Made by a program: the position numbers and the translations under genes. The notes below the pieces were generated by a model, which searched no databases, was not told where the DNA came from, and was given only the letters and a program-made list of their open reading frames with translations. DNA of 64,000 bases, from assembly GCF_036417845.1 (NCBI RefSeq), contig NC_089980.1, forward strand, positions 64,540,501 to 64,604,500, read 5' to 3'. The stretch comes from Apteryx mantelli. Its lineage: Eukaryota; Chordata; Aves; Apterygiformes; Apterygidae. This document shows positions 13,781-26,002 of the stretch, piece after piece (positions within the stretch are counted from its first letter, which is position 1; every line of letters starts with the position of its first letter).

Positions 13781-15785
13781 CACCAATTACTGCAAAGGCT
13801 GCAGAGTTTTCTCAAAAGAACAGAAATCATGATAAAACAAACAGCGCAGAATTTGATTAATAGGAAGCATGTAAATGGGAAACTAGTAAGCCTGATTTCC
13901 ATATAAAAATGGCAGTTCAAGCTCCACACCACTTCTTTGTGTAGATTACTAATGAGTTAGTCTCAGGGAGGATATCCCACCCTCTGTGCAAGACTTGGTG
14001 ATCAGGCCTCTCTCCACAGTTTTGCCAAAGATTGTGTTTCTCTTGCTGGTTTCTCTTCCTCTTTTAGACAAAACCACTCATCTACTATTTCATTATATAC
14101 CACATTATTTTATGGGTTTTAATAAAACCTTCATGTTTTTATTTTTCTGTACTTTTCAATATATTGTCAGTGCTGTTCTGCTGCATGTCTGCAGGCATCC
14201 CAGCTACATTTTACAACTGAAGTAGAAACAGCACCTGTATTTCCACAGCTGAATCTTTCAAGTATAAGTTGAATTGTTCTATATGTGGGGAGTGTATATA
14301 TTATCAGTTCAAGTCCACATAATGTGGTTATATCTGTGGTCAGGAGATGATAGAAAATCATATTACCAAATAGGAAGAGAAGTCCCAGACAGACTAATAC
14401 TTACATATACCCTTAGCCTTATGTTCATGGGTACTCTCATATAATTGAATAAGAGTATGTTCAGTGGGCAAAACTTAAGCATGTACATTTGTCTGTGAAT
14501 TCATATATAAGCTTTATTTAACTTTAATTCAATCCTCTGTTACATGCACTTTATTGTCCGGTGTTTTACTTGGTGATAACAGTATTTTTCCATCAGACCC
14601 CTAGCCGCGCATGCATTCTTTTATCTCAACTGTTTGTACGTTACTACTACTAAAACTAGCACTTTGGGGCATTTCCCTAGAAAACCACTGTTAAAATAAA
14701 ACATTCAGTCACCTACACTGCTCCTGGCAATACAGTCTGTCTACTTTAACAATACTGTTTTACAACACAGGGTTTTTTTTCCTTGACAGTTGGGAAATGC
14801 TACACAGAACAGAGAGCACTTCTGTGAAGCCTCTATGTGACCAGAGAAGCACATGAAGATACATAAAGTTGCATGCAAATCAGCTCAGTCATAGCATTCA
14901 AGCAGCTGTGCTTTATGACCTGAAATAGAGACAATTCCTTTTCCATGTGCCATACTTCTTCCACTTTTCAAGCTACTCACACCATCCCCTCAGCTATGAA
15001 TTTTACTTCTAATGCAGTTACAGGGGAGAATAAAAGAAATGTATTCCTCTGCTTCAGATGCATCTCCTGCATCTTTCCTGTACTGACTGGCCGGCTCAAC
15101 CTGCTGTCCCTTCTTCATGGCATTCTGACAGAAGAAACATGAAGAATCCCTCAATCAATTCAGAGAATAAAAAACATAGAGGAACAGGCCTGTGAAAGGA
15201 ATGAATCATGAAAAGAACAGAACAAAATGAAAGGCCTAAACTGAAGTTAGGTGAAGAAGGACATTCAAGGGAAAAAGAAATAAAAATAGAAAAGAAACAC
15301 AAAAGGAAGAGGTTAAAGAAGAACTATGATCATACCAAGAAGTTGGTATGATGAAAATAGAAGGGAGATAAGGCAAAATGATGCTGTAGAGGAAGTAGAG
15401 GACAGACTAGCAAGATTAGAAGAGGCAGTCTTGAAGGAAGAGACATACAAAAAGACACTGAGGATCAGGGGAAATAAAGAATCTACAATGTCATTTTATT
15501 TTACAAGTAAAGCTATTTTACCAGTCCTTTGGTATTCATGATGTAATGATCATTAGGCTATTAAGGTATTTCCAGCATGTGGCCAATTCCTTGAACCCAA
15601 CTGCTTTTGGAATCACGGGCTACCTACATTCTGAAACACGGATAAACTGGTAGCAAAGGGCCCCACTGGATGGGCAGGCTAATACCAGCAAAGAGCAACT
15701 GTAAAAAATTGGCTGTTTTTTATTCAGACCTTCAGCATTCAGGCTGAGAGGGTACCAGAAGACTGCTTTGTAAGTTTTACATTTT

Positions 15786-15804
15786 CCCTCCCTCCCTCCC
15801 TCCT
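15786..15804. repeat. (CCCT)n simple repeat
   Basis: Four to five CCCT units in tandem. This is an ordinary short microsatellite. Confidence 0.9.
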
Positions 15805-17622
15805 AATATCTCCAATGCATCAAAAGAAAAGAATCAAACAGCTTTTACAATTGCTATTTGAAATATAACACAGGTACCTTATTTAAAGGCAACCAAGTAG
15901 CTAAGCTAGTTAAAATGGCATAATAACAACTCTGTCCTGGTCTCCCAGTGTAGACAACTGAAGGTAACAGTGTAATAGAACGTAATGCCACCAACCCTTG
16001 TTCAATAGAGGATTTTTGCTGACACTTAACTGGTACAGGGGAGTCAACTGAAAAGTAGAATTTCATGCAAAAGACCAAGTGACACCAAAATTTAGTTCAC
16101 AATATAAAGATTATCTCCCCTGCAACAGGCGGATGCTGATTATACTTTATTCTATAACCTCGTGCATGGTTGATTATACTGCACCATGGAGAGACAAAAC
16201 AGTAATAGCAGGACTCCAAATGACAGAATTTTGCCAAGTTGTTCCATACAGATATCAGCCAGCTTGGATGAAATGAATAATAATGAAATTAAGGCAAATT
16301 ATTAGTTCAAGCAAGATCCACTGGTATTTGTCTGACATGCTGTAATATAATTAAAACTGATTAAACTATTAATTGCAAACAATTGTTAGTCACATTTAGC
16401 CTTTGTTTCTGTTTGTGAGTTTTCTGTGAACAGATCATGACTTTTACAGATTTCTTTATTATTGCTGTTGGTTCTAATTGCTCAAAATCAGTACATGAGA
16501 AAAAATTAGCCTACAGGCTTCTTTGTACTGTTGATACCAAATTTCAAGTATACTGAAGTACTTGTATTCAGTTTACTAACAAAAGTATGGTTACTCACTT
16601 AACTATCTGATACGATCTATTTTCCTCATTTTTACAAAATGAGGAGGAGGAATGAAGGAAGTAAAGGGAGTAATGAATTTTTATGGAATGTAAGACAAAG
16701 AGGGTAGTAGGCAAGCCTAATAAGTGGTAGGAAATGCTTAGAAAATTCATCCCATCTATGCAAGGAAATAGAATATATTTAATGATATGAGAAGCCTGCA
16801 ATTAGAACAAGCAAGAATTCCATCCTCCCCCATATAATGGCAGAATGTGCCTAATAATCAATTAATATAGCTCTCTTGTAAAGTAAGAAAGTACTATAAT
16901 CACCATCTGACAGATAGGGAATTAAGAAACAAAGGCTACCTCGAAGCCTGAGGAATTAGGCCTCTGCATCCATATTATACACCAGCCACATCCCCAACTG
17001 AGCATTCACTTACATCCCACCTTGCTTTTTGCAAGAAAGAGAAAAATTTGGGTATCTCTGCAGTGAGAGATCTTCAGCACGTGCCAGCCAAATAATCCTT
17101 GATAAGAATGGATCATAGCTCTGCATACAGGTAGTGGTCAGTCAAGGTACAGTTAGAGAGGTTTACCAGTACCCACACTGGTAAAATGTATGTACCTGAA
17201 GTAAAGTTTCCCAAGTTTATCATCAATCTCCTAACTAATAACCTGGTTTCTTGTTTATCTTGTCTCTTGCCAGAGAACCTGTATTACCCTGTGCTACCCT
17301 CCATCCAAAAAATATCTCATTTTTGAGCAACATTCTCCACTTAGCTTATGATCTGGTGTTATTACTGCTGCTGGAAAGTAAATACTAATTAAAACAATGC
17401 TCTTGAAGCTAATATAGCATGACAGCTTAAATTAATAAATTTAAACCAACATCCCTAAATAGAGTTTTTCTCTGTGAACTCTAGCTCTTTTGCCTTGTTT
17501 TGCCAATCAGGTATTCTCTTCACCCACTTCCACCTATATTCAGTGCATCATCTTTGTGTGACATGGAAAAAAGCATGCTCCAAGCCAGCTGAGAAAGTCT
17601 GACTTATTTTTCTCGAGCCACT

Positions 17623-17662
17623 CTAATTTAAAACACAGCAAACTAATTTAAAACATAGCAAA
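17623..17662. repeat. Tandem 20-bp repeat, two units
   Basis: Two adjacent units of CTAATTTAAAACAYAGCAAA differ at one base (C in the first, T in the second). This is a recent small tandem duplication. Confidence 0.9.
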
Positions 17663-18695
17663 GGAATTCGTATACACAATAAACTATTATAAAATCAGGA
17701 GCGAATGGTGACTGCTTGCCAGATCAGTTGCCAGGTGTTTTAACCACTGCTTTGTTTCCCATCAGAGGCTTCCATTCCCTCCTAATCATATCTTCGCTTA
17801 GACTCCTACTTGTGTGCGCACACATTGTCTAGACAGCCCCGTAACATTTCCCTTTCAGAACATTCCTCATGGCTCTCTGGCACATAATAGCTCTGTAGAA
17901 CAATCTACATGATACCTAAAGATTACAGCACAGATACTATCACTTCCGTGCACAAGTTTTTCCTCTCATCTCAAGGACAGATATTCGAGGTTGGGGTCTT
18001 TCATTCAGAAGGCATGATAGCAAAAATGCTTTTTTCCCAACATAGGCAAACTGCACACGGGGCACTACAAGGTCCTAGAGACAGAAAACATATATTTATG
18101 TTGGATTCTAACAATGTGTATGCTCACTTACTCCGCAGTTTTATGTATTTTTTAGAACAACTAAGGAGTGATAAAACAAACACTTTTTCTGGATTAATTG
18201 AGGAATGAAAAGGAAACAAATTTAGATGTAAGTGCTCAGTGGGAAACCTACAGACGAGGAGATGGTTTCTTCCTCTGCTACCTAAGCCCTTTACATAGGA
18301 TGGCCTTTGCTACGGCCACAGCTGTTGCCTCCCCGTGAGCCGGCCTGCGCAGCGGGAGCTCAGCACCACCCTGCCCATGTGCGCATTTCCAGGACATGTT
18401 GCAGGGGGTGTCCGTGCCCCCAGGCAGCATCCCATGCTCACCGGCGCTGCACCCTTCCTGCCCCAAGGCAGCCTTTGCAAGCCAGGACGTGGAGAGGTGT
18501 TTGTGGGTGTGGGTGTGTGTGTTACTGGGGTACTTGCGTGAGCTGATGTCCCAATAAGACAATTAACTGTCAATCTGTTTCCTAAACACGTCTTCGTTGC
18601 CCCAGAAGACTCAGTGTTCTTTGGAGAAACAAGAGAGGAGAAAGGCTGGTGGCTTGTAGAGGAGCGCTAACTCTGAGTTATCGAGGAAAACTTTT

Positions 18696-18706
18696 GCCAC
18701 GTGACC
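18696..18706. promoter_or_regulatory. CACGTG E-box, CLEAR/M-box type
   Basis: The site reads GCCACGTGACC on the plus strand and GGTCACGTGGC on the minus strand. The TCACGTG core with a 5' G matches the preferred half-site of the MiT/TFE factors (MITF, TFEB, TFE3), whose CLEAR consensus is GTCACGTGAC. It lies about 570 bp upstream of the RAB32 ATG. RAB32 acts on melanosomes and lysosome-related organelles, the territory these factors control, so the site is plausible. USF or MYC/MAX could also bind it. Confidence 0.5.
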
Positions 18707-18817
18707 GGCGAAAGGAGACGGAGATGTCATCAGCAGGAGGGAGACAATTCCCTGGAGCGGTCTTTGACATGTGGCCCTTCCCTCTCAGGCCCAGAGCAGG
18801 CCCGGGCTGCCCTCGGC

Positions 18818-18847
18818 GGGGTGCACGGGCCGGGGGGGGCGGCCGGG
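18818..18847 (+). promoter_or_regulatory. Potential G-quadruplex tract upstream of RAB32
   Basis: Runs of G occur at 18,818-18,821, 18,827-18,829, 18,832-18,839 and 18,845-18,847, separated by loops of 2-5 bases. The pattern fits the G3+N1-7 rule on the plus strand. Such tracts are common in CpG-island promoters, so this is a structural note only. Confidence 0.45.
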
Positions 18848-19272
18848 ACCCCGCGGGGGGAGGCAGCCGCGACCAACTGCGGCTGAGACACAAACCAGCG
18901 TCGCAGCGGCGCTTCTGCCGCGGCGCACCGGGGCCGGGCTGGCCGCGGCCGCGGCCGGGGCTCGGGCTCCTCCTCCCGCCCCTCCCGCCTCCTCCCGCGC
19001 TCTCATAAGGCGCGGAGTTTCCGCGTCCTGTGACTGCAGTCAGGTGGTTGCGCAGCCCTTTCCCTGCCTTCCCGGCCTCCGGTGTTCCCGTTCCCTCCCG
19101 CGGCGGCGTGGGCCGGCCCAGCCCAGCGGGAAGGCGGCCGAGGAAAGTTGGAGGAAAGTTGCTGGGCGAGAAAGTTGCGGCGAGACAGCCGCGGCCCCGG
19201 CAGCGCGGCCTCCCTCGGGCGCCGCCGCGGCTGCCCGCCCCTGCCCCTGCCCCTGCCGGGTCCGCGGCGGCG

Positions 19273-19501
19273 ATGGCCGGGGGGGAAGGAGGGGGCTCCG
19301 GCGGGCCGGAGTGCCGCGAGCATCTCTTCAAGGTGCTGGTGATCGGGGAGCTGGGCGTGGGCAAGACCAGCATTATCAAGCGGTACGTGCACCAGCTCTT
19401 CTCGCAACACTACCGGGCCACTATCGGGGTGGATTTCGCTCTCAAAGTCATCAACTGGGACAGCAAGACCCTGGTGCGGCTGCAGCTCTGGGATATAGCA
19501 G
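19273..19501 (+). CDS. RAB32: RAB32 coding exon 1 (residues 1-76 and first base of codon 77)
   Basis: RAB32 is a Rab-family small GTPase of melanosomes, other lysosome-related organelles and mitochondria-associated membranes. It is activated by BLOC-3 (HPS1/HPS4), binds VARP/ANKRD27, and is known as a PKA anchor. This exon encodes a short Gly-rich N-terminus, then [11 protein letters not shown], the P-loop GELGVGKT (residues 25-32), and switch I with T50 and IGVDF (51-55). It ends in WDIAG. The Ile in DIAGQE, where most Rabs have DTAGQE, is typical of the Rab32/38 group. The start ATG has a good Kozak context (GCGGCGATGG) and is the first ATG after the likely start site. The donor is G|GTGAGG after the first base of the Gly77 codon. 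The identity of the N-terminus and of the switch regions points to RAB32 rather than RAB38 or RAB29. Confidence 0.97.
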
Positions 19502-21524
19502 GTGAGGGCCGGGCCGGCGCCTTGCGCGGCGGCTCCGCGGCAGGGAGCGGGGAGAGGGGCCGGCGGGACCAGGCGTCTGCTGGTCCCGGCTCTCGGCCTC
19601 CACGGGGAAAAGCGCGCTTCCACTCTGGGGTCTGTCCCCCTGACTCTTCTCCTTCCCCTGTTACGTTTAACTGCTGTGCTCTGCTTTTGAAGCAAAAGCA
19701 GAGGGAAGTCTCGATCATGGAGCGAAGCTCTTGGCTTTTCCTATGCTGTGCGTGCTTCTGCTAGCTGGTGTTGTGCAGTGCTTGGCTTGGCCCAGGGTTT
19801 TGCAGCCCTCCTCAAAGAGCTGCCCTACTTGCTGGCTCCAGGGCTCCCAGGTGACTCCTGCTTGTACTGCTCCTCCTCACCGGCCTCCCCAGGTGTCCTT
19901 CGTTTTGATGACTGCTTAACTTCATTTATGGTTACTGCTCCACAACACCTCTAGATAACTTGCTTGGAAAAAAATATGTATTTTATGTTTAGGAGATACC
20001 TTTAACCTGTAAGGTGTAACTCAAATAGCTAATGTGCTTAGAGGAAGCATGCTCAAACTTTGTGTGCTTGGAGCCACATACTGATTTTAAAAATAGCTTT
20101 TATCCTTGCAACTTGAAGTGAATAAATGGGACTTGTGTTATGTTTAGCTCTACATTCAGAGTATGGGTTTGTGTGTTTAAAAAGATATTCTGAGTACACT
20201 GAACCAAACAAGTCCACATCCCCAGACTGCAAAGAATTCCTTTCCTTGGGATAGTTCAGACCTATTCTTTGAAAGACAGAGGTGTTAACCATGACGCGTA
20301 AGCATTCTAATTCTTTAACTTGGTTAACATGGTTAACTTTACTTATGCTGAGGTGTTAAATGCCGCAGTATAAGCTCTATTCTGTTGTGCTCTTGTGAGA
20401 AGTCTGTATCCTTAGCATCTCAAACTTGGTGTTGCACTTGTAGTTCTCTTTGTACGCAGCTTGGGTGTTAACCTGCATCTCTTTTCTTTCCTCTTCACTG
20501 TGTTCAGAATATCTTCTTGGGTATGAGAAAGCTGACTTTATTTTGAATAATGGTGTTTTAAGCCTATGCTACTGGAAGATACTATAATAAAGCAATAACA
20601 ACTGGCAGTTACTGTTTCCATGAACACTCTATCAAGTGGAAGTTCGTAAAACAGGAAGTGTAAAATGCAGGCTGCTGTAGCCCTGTGATAAACCTGGCTC
20701 TATGTCAGTTTCGGTTCTGCTTAGGCTCTAAAGATTATCTTAAAACACTTCAAATAGGATTCCTCAAACTAAAAAACCTACTTTTTATTACAATAAGCTG
20801 AAACGCTGCTGCTGCCCTAAACTAAAATATTCTCTAATTGCTGTTTTGGAGAGCAAGTGAAATACTGGCAAACTTTCCCTTCTGCTAAGTGTTTCAGAAG
20901 GGTTCCTTTAAGGAAGGTGCGTGTGTGTATTTTATCCATTGGCAGTACTGGTGCAAGTTGCTACAACACTCTCAGTGCATTTTAGCAAGTCTGAGATCCC
21001 AAAGATTAAACACAGAACACTGATCGGGATACTCAGGTTTGGCTGGCTGCCACACTTATGTTTAACTTCTCTTCAGCCCTTGGTTTCTGAGGCTTGGGTA
21101 GCCTGTTACGCTTCCCCAAAGCAATCTGTTTCAACAGGCTAGCTGGAAACCTAGCTGTAACTTGTCACATAGTTTGGATAGAACTTCCCATAGTATAAAT
21201 AGGGTCTATTAACACACCCATGAATTAATTTCAAGATCCAGAAAACTATTTTTCATTCTTGGTTATTGCCCTTAGTGTATCTTGGACATGACTAGGTCAA
21301 GATTGAGTTAAGGGCTGCTGTTAAGTCCCTGGAGGCTTGTGCTAATGTTGTCAATAGATTGAAGAATTAAACTTTCCTGTCATTAAAATATTTGTATATT
21401 ATAACACTGACAGACATACTGCAGATGATGCCGTACTAAACTGAACGGGCAGTATCTTTCCCCATTTCTAACAATGTGATACCAACTTCTGCATGAAACT
21501 CTTGAGTGAGTCTTTCCCTAGTGC

Positions 21525-21542
21525 AAAAAAAAAAAAAAAAAA
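21525..21542. repeat. A-run (18)
   Basis: A homopolymer of 18 A. No recognisable retroposon body precedes it. Confidence 0.9.
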
Positions 21543-22109
21543 TCAAACTATTTCTCTACAGTTTGCATTCCAAATTCTTATATCTAATCTGGTGGCTTAG
21601 GCTATCTGCTACCAATGGACTGTGTCCTTCCTCAAAAGAAAAACAAGGCTGAGAACAGAAGTAATCTTAGTTTTAGTGATATTTGATTGGGCTGTGCTTA
21701 GCCAGTGTGACAGTAACAGTTTAGACTCCTACAGATGCATCTCAGTTAAGTGCTAATTGTTGAAATACAAGGGATTTTAGTACAAAAGGGTTGTTTCGTG
21801 GTCTTAAAAGTGCTAATGTCCATGACCTGGGAATGTGTTTTGCAGCTGCATGTACTCTGAACTCTTAAAAATACTGGAGGATGCTAACAGGCTTATATAA
21901 AAATTACTAGTTACAGAGAACCAGGCAGAAGATGGCTCCTGAACAGTCATAGCACGTGTTCCCTAAAGCCTTGCTATTTTATTATACTGTGTAACAAAGT
22001 CTTTGAGCATGTGATAGTCATGCTCTTTTAACTCATCAGCTCAACTGTCTTCTGGCTTTCAGCAACTAATGTAGATAACTCTGTCTTCTGGTGGGTGCAG
22101 ACAAACAGC

Positions 22110-22134
22110 TTTAGATCTCTTCAAGAGATCTAAA
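22110..22134. repeat. 25-bp palindrome, 12-bp perfect arms
   Basis: TTTAGATCTCTT is followed by a single C and then its exact reverse complement AAGAGATCTAAA. It lies in RAB32 intron 1. The single-base centre makes it a palindrome rather than a normal RNA hairpin. Confidence 0.95.
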
Positions 22135-23073
22135 TCTTATGGTAAGTACTATTACATGTGACTTCCCTGCAAGCTATGTGGTGCTAGCATTCTGAATTGA
22201 TTTTGATGCCTTTAAAATGGATTCTGAATTTAAGTCAAGGCTTAAGTGTAGCACAGCACGTTGCTTTTCACTAGATCAAAGTTTGTACTTGCAGTCCACT
22301 GTAAAAAGCTTTCTTTCAAGAGCTGGGTGTTGCAATCTAAGGTTCTGCACCTAAACTGACGATAAGAACTAACCACATAGCTCAATCCGTCAACTAAAGA
22401 TTATAATGTACATACTGTGCTGGTTTCTGGTGATTGTAGCCAAACTGGTGAGTGTCCTACTGTGCATTGCAATGCAGCAAGTTCCTGAGTGACTTTCGTC
22501 TCTTGTGCTAGCTAGCTGAAGGTGTGTGTGTGCTTTTTGTTTGTTTGTTTTTTTTATGGTAAAGCTATAAAGTCCCTAGAAGAATATGGTATGTTACACT
22601 CTCCATTCCTTTTCTTTTTATGGTGAATAGCCTTCCTGTTACAAGGTACAAAATAATGCAAATTCCTGTAGCAGAATCAAGAGGGGAGGGAAGGAGAGTA
22701 TGGTACCTATACCTGTATGATCAAGAAATATTCAGGCATGTTTGTCTTGACACAGGCTGTGGCTTTTTGAATAGTAGAGACAAAAAGGCTTGAGAGTTAG
22801 ACTGATCAGCCACTGTCAAATGATCTTGTTTGTAGCATGAAAGATTGTGAAAGAAGCTGAACAGACTACATGCATGTTCATACAGGAACAAAACTTTTAA
22901 GCTGCAGCTGCCCTTAGGCATTACTCCTGTTTTATCTTGGCATGCAAAGTCATGATAAATTTATCTTCCTGGATAAACTCTGAAAGTGTTAGAACCAGGT
23001 TAAACCTCTTCTTCAAAGGACATAATTGGCAAAACAAATAGAAGAAAACAAATGCTTCGTAAGCATGCGCTCG

Positions 23074-23076
<3 letters not shown>

Positions 23077-23108
<32 letters not shown>
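23077..23108. repeat. (TC)16 microsatellite
   Basis: Sixteen uninterrupted TC units lie in RAB32 intron 1, just after a small CpG-containing stretch (GCATGCGCTCGCG). It is likely to be length-polymorphic. Confidence 0.97.
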
Positions 23109-23110
<2 letters not shown>

Positions 23111-25961
23111 AGCAACTACACTGAATACAGGGTAGTGTAGGAGGTGAATATAGCATATTTGATAAAACTCAGTCAAATATCATTGAAAGAACATTTTTAA
23201 GGACTTTCTCTGAATCTGACAACCTTCTGGTCTGATCTAGTAAGATCAGCACCTCTGAGTGATGATAGCCAATGTGATTACACAGAACCAGCTAACACTG
23301 TCACTCACATCAGCTTGTGTGAACATGAAGCCCTCTAGAGGGGAAGGGTGGCAAAAGTCACAGATGACCACTTGAGCTTGGCTTCCCCTGATGTCACTAA
23401 TGACACCTGGCAGACAAACTTTTTTAAAGCTTTGAGTGAGACATTCTGCACTAACTCTGGTAATTACACCCTTCTTCCAGGACTTTATTAAAATTTATTC
23501 TTAAAAGTGTTTATTAAAACTTAAATATTGCTTTAACTGGAAGAACACAGCTTTGAAGTTGGCAAAACAGAAGAGGAACAATTGTACTTATAGGTATAAC
23601 ATGTTTAGAGACTTTAAATTTTCAGGAGCTGTGTGATAAGACTCATTGCATGCAAGTCTCCTTGAAGTAGTCTGAAATCTAACCTGTTGTGAGAAGTGTG
23701 TACCAGTCTTGAGGATGGAAATATCAGATGAAGTATTTTTGCTCAAATACTGAGTTGAGGAAGAGCTGGAATAAAGCATTTTTCTATAAAGACAAATGGG
23801 CATTAGTTAGGTGAAGAGACATTAAGCTTTTAATGTATTTAGGGGGTTAACTTGCACTGATCTATGGGAAGCCATAACAAATGGGAAAGTGAGTGCAGGA
23901 AACTGAGTGTGGTAAAGGGAGAGGAGGATGTTCTAAAATTTGTTCCTCAGCAGAGAAGAAACCTTGAACTGAAATAAGCACTTGCAAAGGAAGGCAACGA
24001 ATGCAAAATGCAAGCCTTCTGGCCTAGATCTGTGGAAGTGACTCTGTACTTGCTAATCTTCCTGTCTCAACAGAATGAGATGGATCTTGTCTGGAGGGGT
24101 GGAGTGCTTGGTGGTTGTTCGCTTGCTTGTGGAACATAGTTTTGTACTGTTGCATATTTTGGTGACTGAGTTTCAAACGCATTCAAGCTGTCCAAGTATG
24201 TTCCATGTAAAATTCTTATAACTTTAAGCAGCTGTATATTTCAGTTTATTCTAGGTCTGCATTTGTGCTACTGGTTTGCCAGAAGACTGCCAAACTACTT
24301 CTGTGTACTAGGTTGTAAAGTAGTTATTTTAATTAAAAGCTGATTTTTTTTATCTTTAAATAAGGTCTAAAGCAAGCCTTAAGTGATGTTAATGCTTTCC
24401 TGAAAGTCTTTATGGGATATCTAGAAAACTTCTTCAGTTTACTACTCATTTAGCTCTATGTGCAGCAGAGGCACACCTCAATTCCTTTTCAGAGGAGCCT
24501 ATTCTAACTATAGAGAGCTCAGAGAGAGCAGTCTCTAAAGCAAGTCTTGTAGCAACTTGTACTTGCATGCAACACACTTTGAGGATCAGTGAAGAACTTC
24601 CATTTTAATCCCAACAAAGAAACCATTAAGAAATTGCTTAGCTCTGTGCCTAGAACAAGAGAAGTGAGCATAGGGTGGAGACAAGAGAATCTTGACATAA
24701 CCTGCTCATAACCACTTTCTCACTGTAAATAAGAATATTTGAGTGCAACGAGAAGAAGAGTGAAAAAAATGTTTTGGAAATGAAATATGCACATAAACGT
24801 CCATCAGAGATGCAAAAATTGGAACTCAAAGCTTCATTTCAGAAACTGGAAGAACTAGGAGATGATCTGATATAACTTCCTAGTTTGTTATCCAGCGATG
24901 GAAGTTCCAGTTGCAGCTGCCTTAATGTGGAGCTGGAAGCGCTAGTGTTCTGGTAACACCCGAGGCAAGTCAGAAGTCCCAGGATCAGGATTGGAGAGTC
25001 TTTTATGTGATGAAGTTCAGTCTGATTAAAAACAGATTGAACAGAGAGCAGTCACAGGCCTTTAAGCTTGCTGTAAGCTTACTGCATGCACACATTTAAG
25101 TATAAGTTTCGTATTAGAAGAAGAATTAATTAAGGATAATGTTAGCTACTAGTTTTACATCTCTTCAGCCGAAGTTTCAGGAAAAGTAGAAGGCCTGCTG
25201 TTTTTGAAAGAAGTTGTAGAGGCAACAGGACTGAAGATGCACAGTATGTTTCCTTCTAGAAACCATCCCTTTGTGGGAAATCTTGAGTAGGTGTCCTTTG
25301 CTGCAACTCTTCTGGAACAGTAGAATTATAGTTATGAACTTTTAATTGGGAATATGCTTTGCTGGCCTTGAAGCTCTGCAGTTAAGTAGTCCAAATAAGT
25401 GTTAAATGTTAAACTTGTTTCTTTTTGGTGCGTCTCAATTTTCAGACATCTTTCTGTGTACCACAAACATGACTGAAAAGATTCTTTATGGTATCCAGAT
25501 TCTGGGTATCAGCATGCTTTCTTTCTAGAAAATCTTCCTAGTTAAGTAGCTTGTTATCAAAAGATATCAAACAAGGTATGGTTTTAGTCTTGCTGGTAAG
25601 CAACTTCCTCGTCTTACCAGTAGGGTACTGCATCTCTCATATCACTGAGTGTTCTTGTGCTAAGTATTTTGTTATATAGCAACTCAAACTACTGTATGTT
25701 ATCTTAACTATCACCACAGAGGCTTTATGGAGTTGAGTTTAAAATTAGGAGTTCCATAAACATATGTAAAATGTTAGCGCTTTGAAGTTGGTGTTGTCAC
25801 GCAGTCTAGTATGCTAATCAATTTTGGTTATGTAAGACAGGACTGTCTAGTTCTTTCAGTAAATGGTAGGCTTGAGAGAGATCTTCTTTGGATATCTTGG
25901 AAATAAGCTCAGAACTTATTTCTAGGTCTCCTAGGAGAAATATTGCTAAAGGTGTTATCTT

Positions 25962-25985
25962 AAAAAAAAAAAAAAAAAAAAAAAA
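25962..25985. repeat. A-run (24)
   Basis: A homopolymer of 24 A directly before the tandem duplication that begins at about 26,003. Confidence 0.9.
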
Positions 25986-26002
25986 GGCCACTGATCTAGT
26001 AC

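Larger units (their letters stand above)
1..18250. other. Intergenic region upstream of RAB32, no gene supported
   Basis: This is AT-rich sequence with stop codons in all frames. The open frames in it are short (mostly under 100 codons), many lack an ATG, and none shows a domain I recognise. In vertebrates the gene on this side of RAB32 is usually GRM1, but I see no GRM1 coding exon here. The items I can describe are listed separately: a duplicated element near 2.08 and 3.67 kb, a possible CR1 tip near 3.21 kb, a small tandem repeat at 17.62 kb, a (CCCT)n tract at 15.79 kb and a GC-richer block at 12.85-13.78 kb. Distal enhancers may lie here, but sequence alone does not show them. Confidence 0.7.
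18300..19610 (+). promoter_or_regulatory. RAB32: CpG island and promoter region of RAB32
   Basis: G+C and CpG density rise sharply from about 18.3 kb, peak at 18.8-19.3 kb and fall within the start of intron 1. The core holds C-rich and CT-rich tracts of the Sp/KLF type (CCCGCCCCTCCCGCCTCCTC near 18,977) and a weak TATA-like CATAAGG at 19,004-19,010. The transcription start probably lies between about 19,020 and 19,100, but I cannot place it exactly. No ATG occurs between 18,780 and the RAB32 start at 19,273, so the coding ATG would be the first in the mRNA. Candidate sites in it are listed separately. Confidence 0.85.

Noticed and set aside
1-18250. GRM1 3' exons expected upstream by synteny
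   Set aside because: No coding sequence resembling a metabotropic glutamate receptor is visible; the gene must end before the window.
18678-19695. Long open frames on both strands over the RAB32 CpG island (up to 244 codons)
   Set aside because: GC-rich sequence has few stop codons. The translations are Pro/Arg/Gly/Ala low complexity, and only the plus frame with the ATG at 19,273 gives a known protein.
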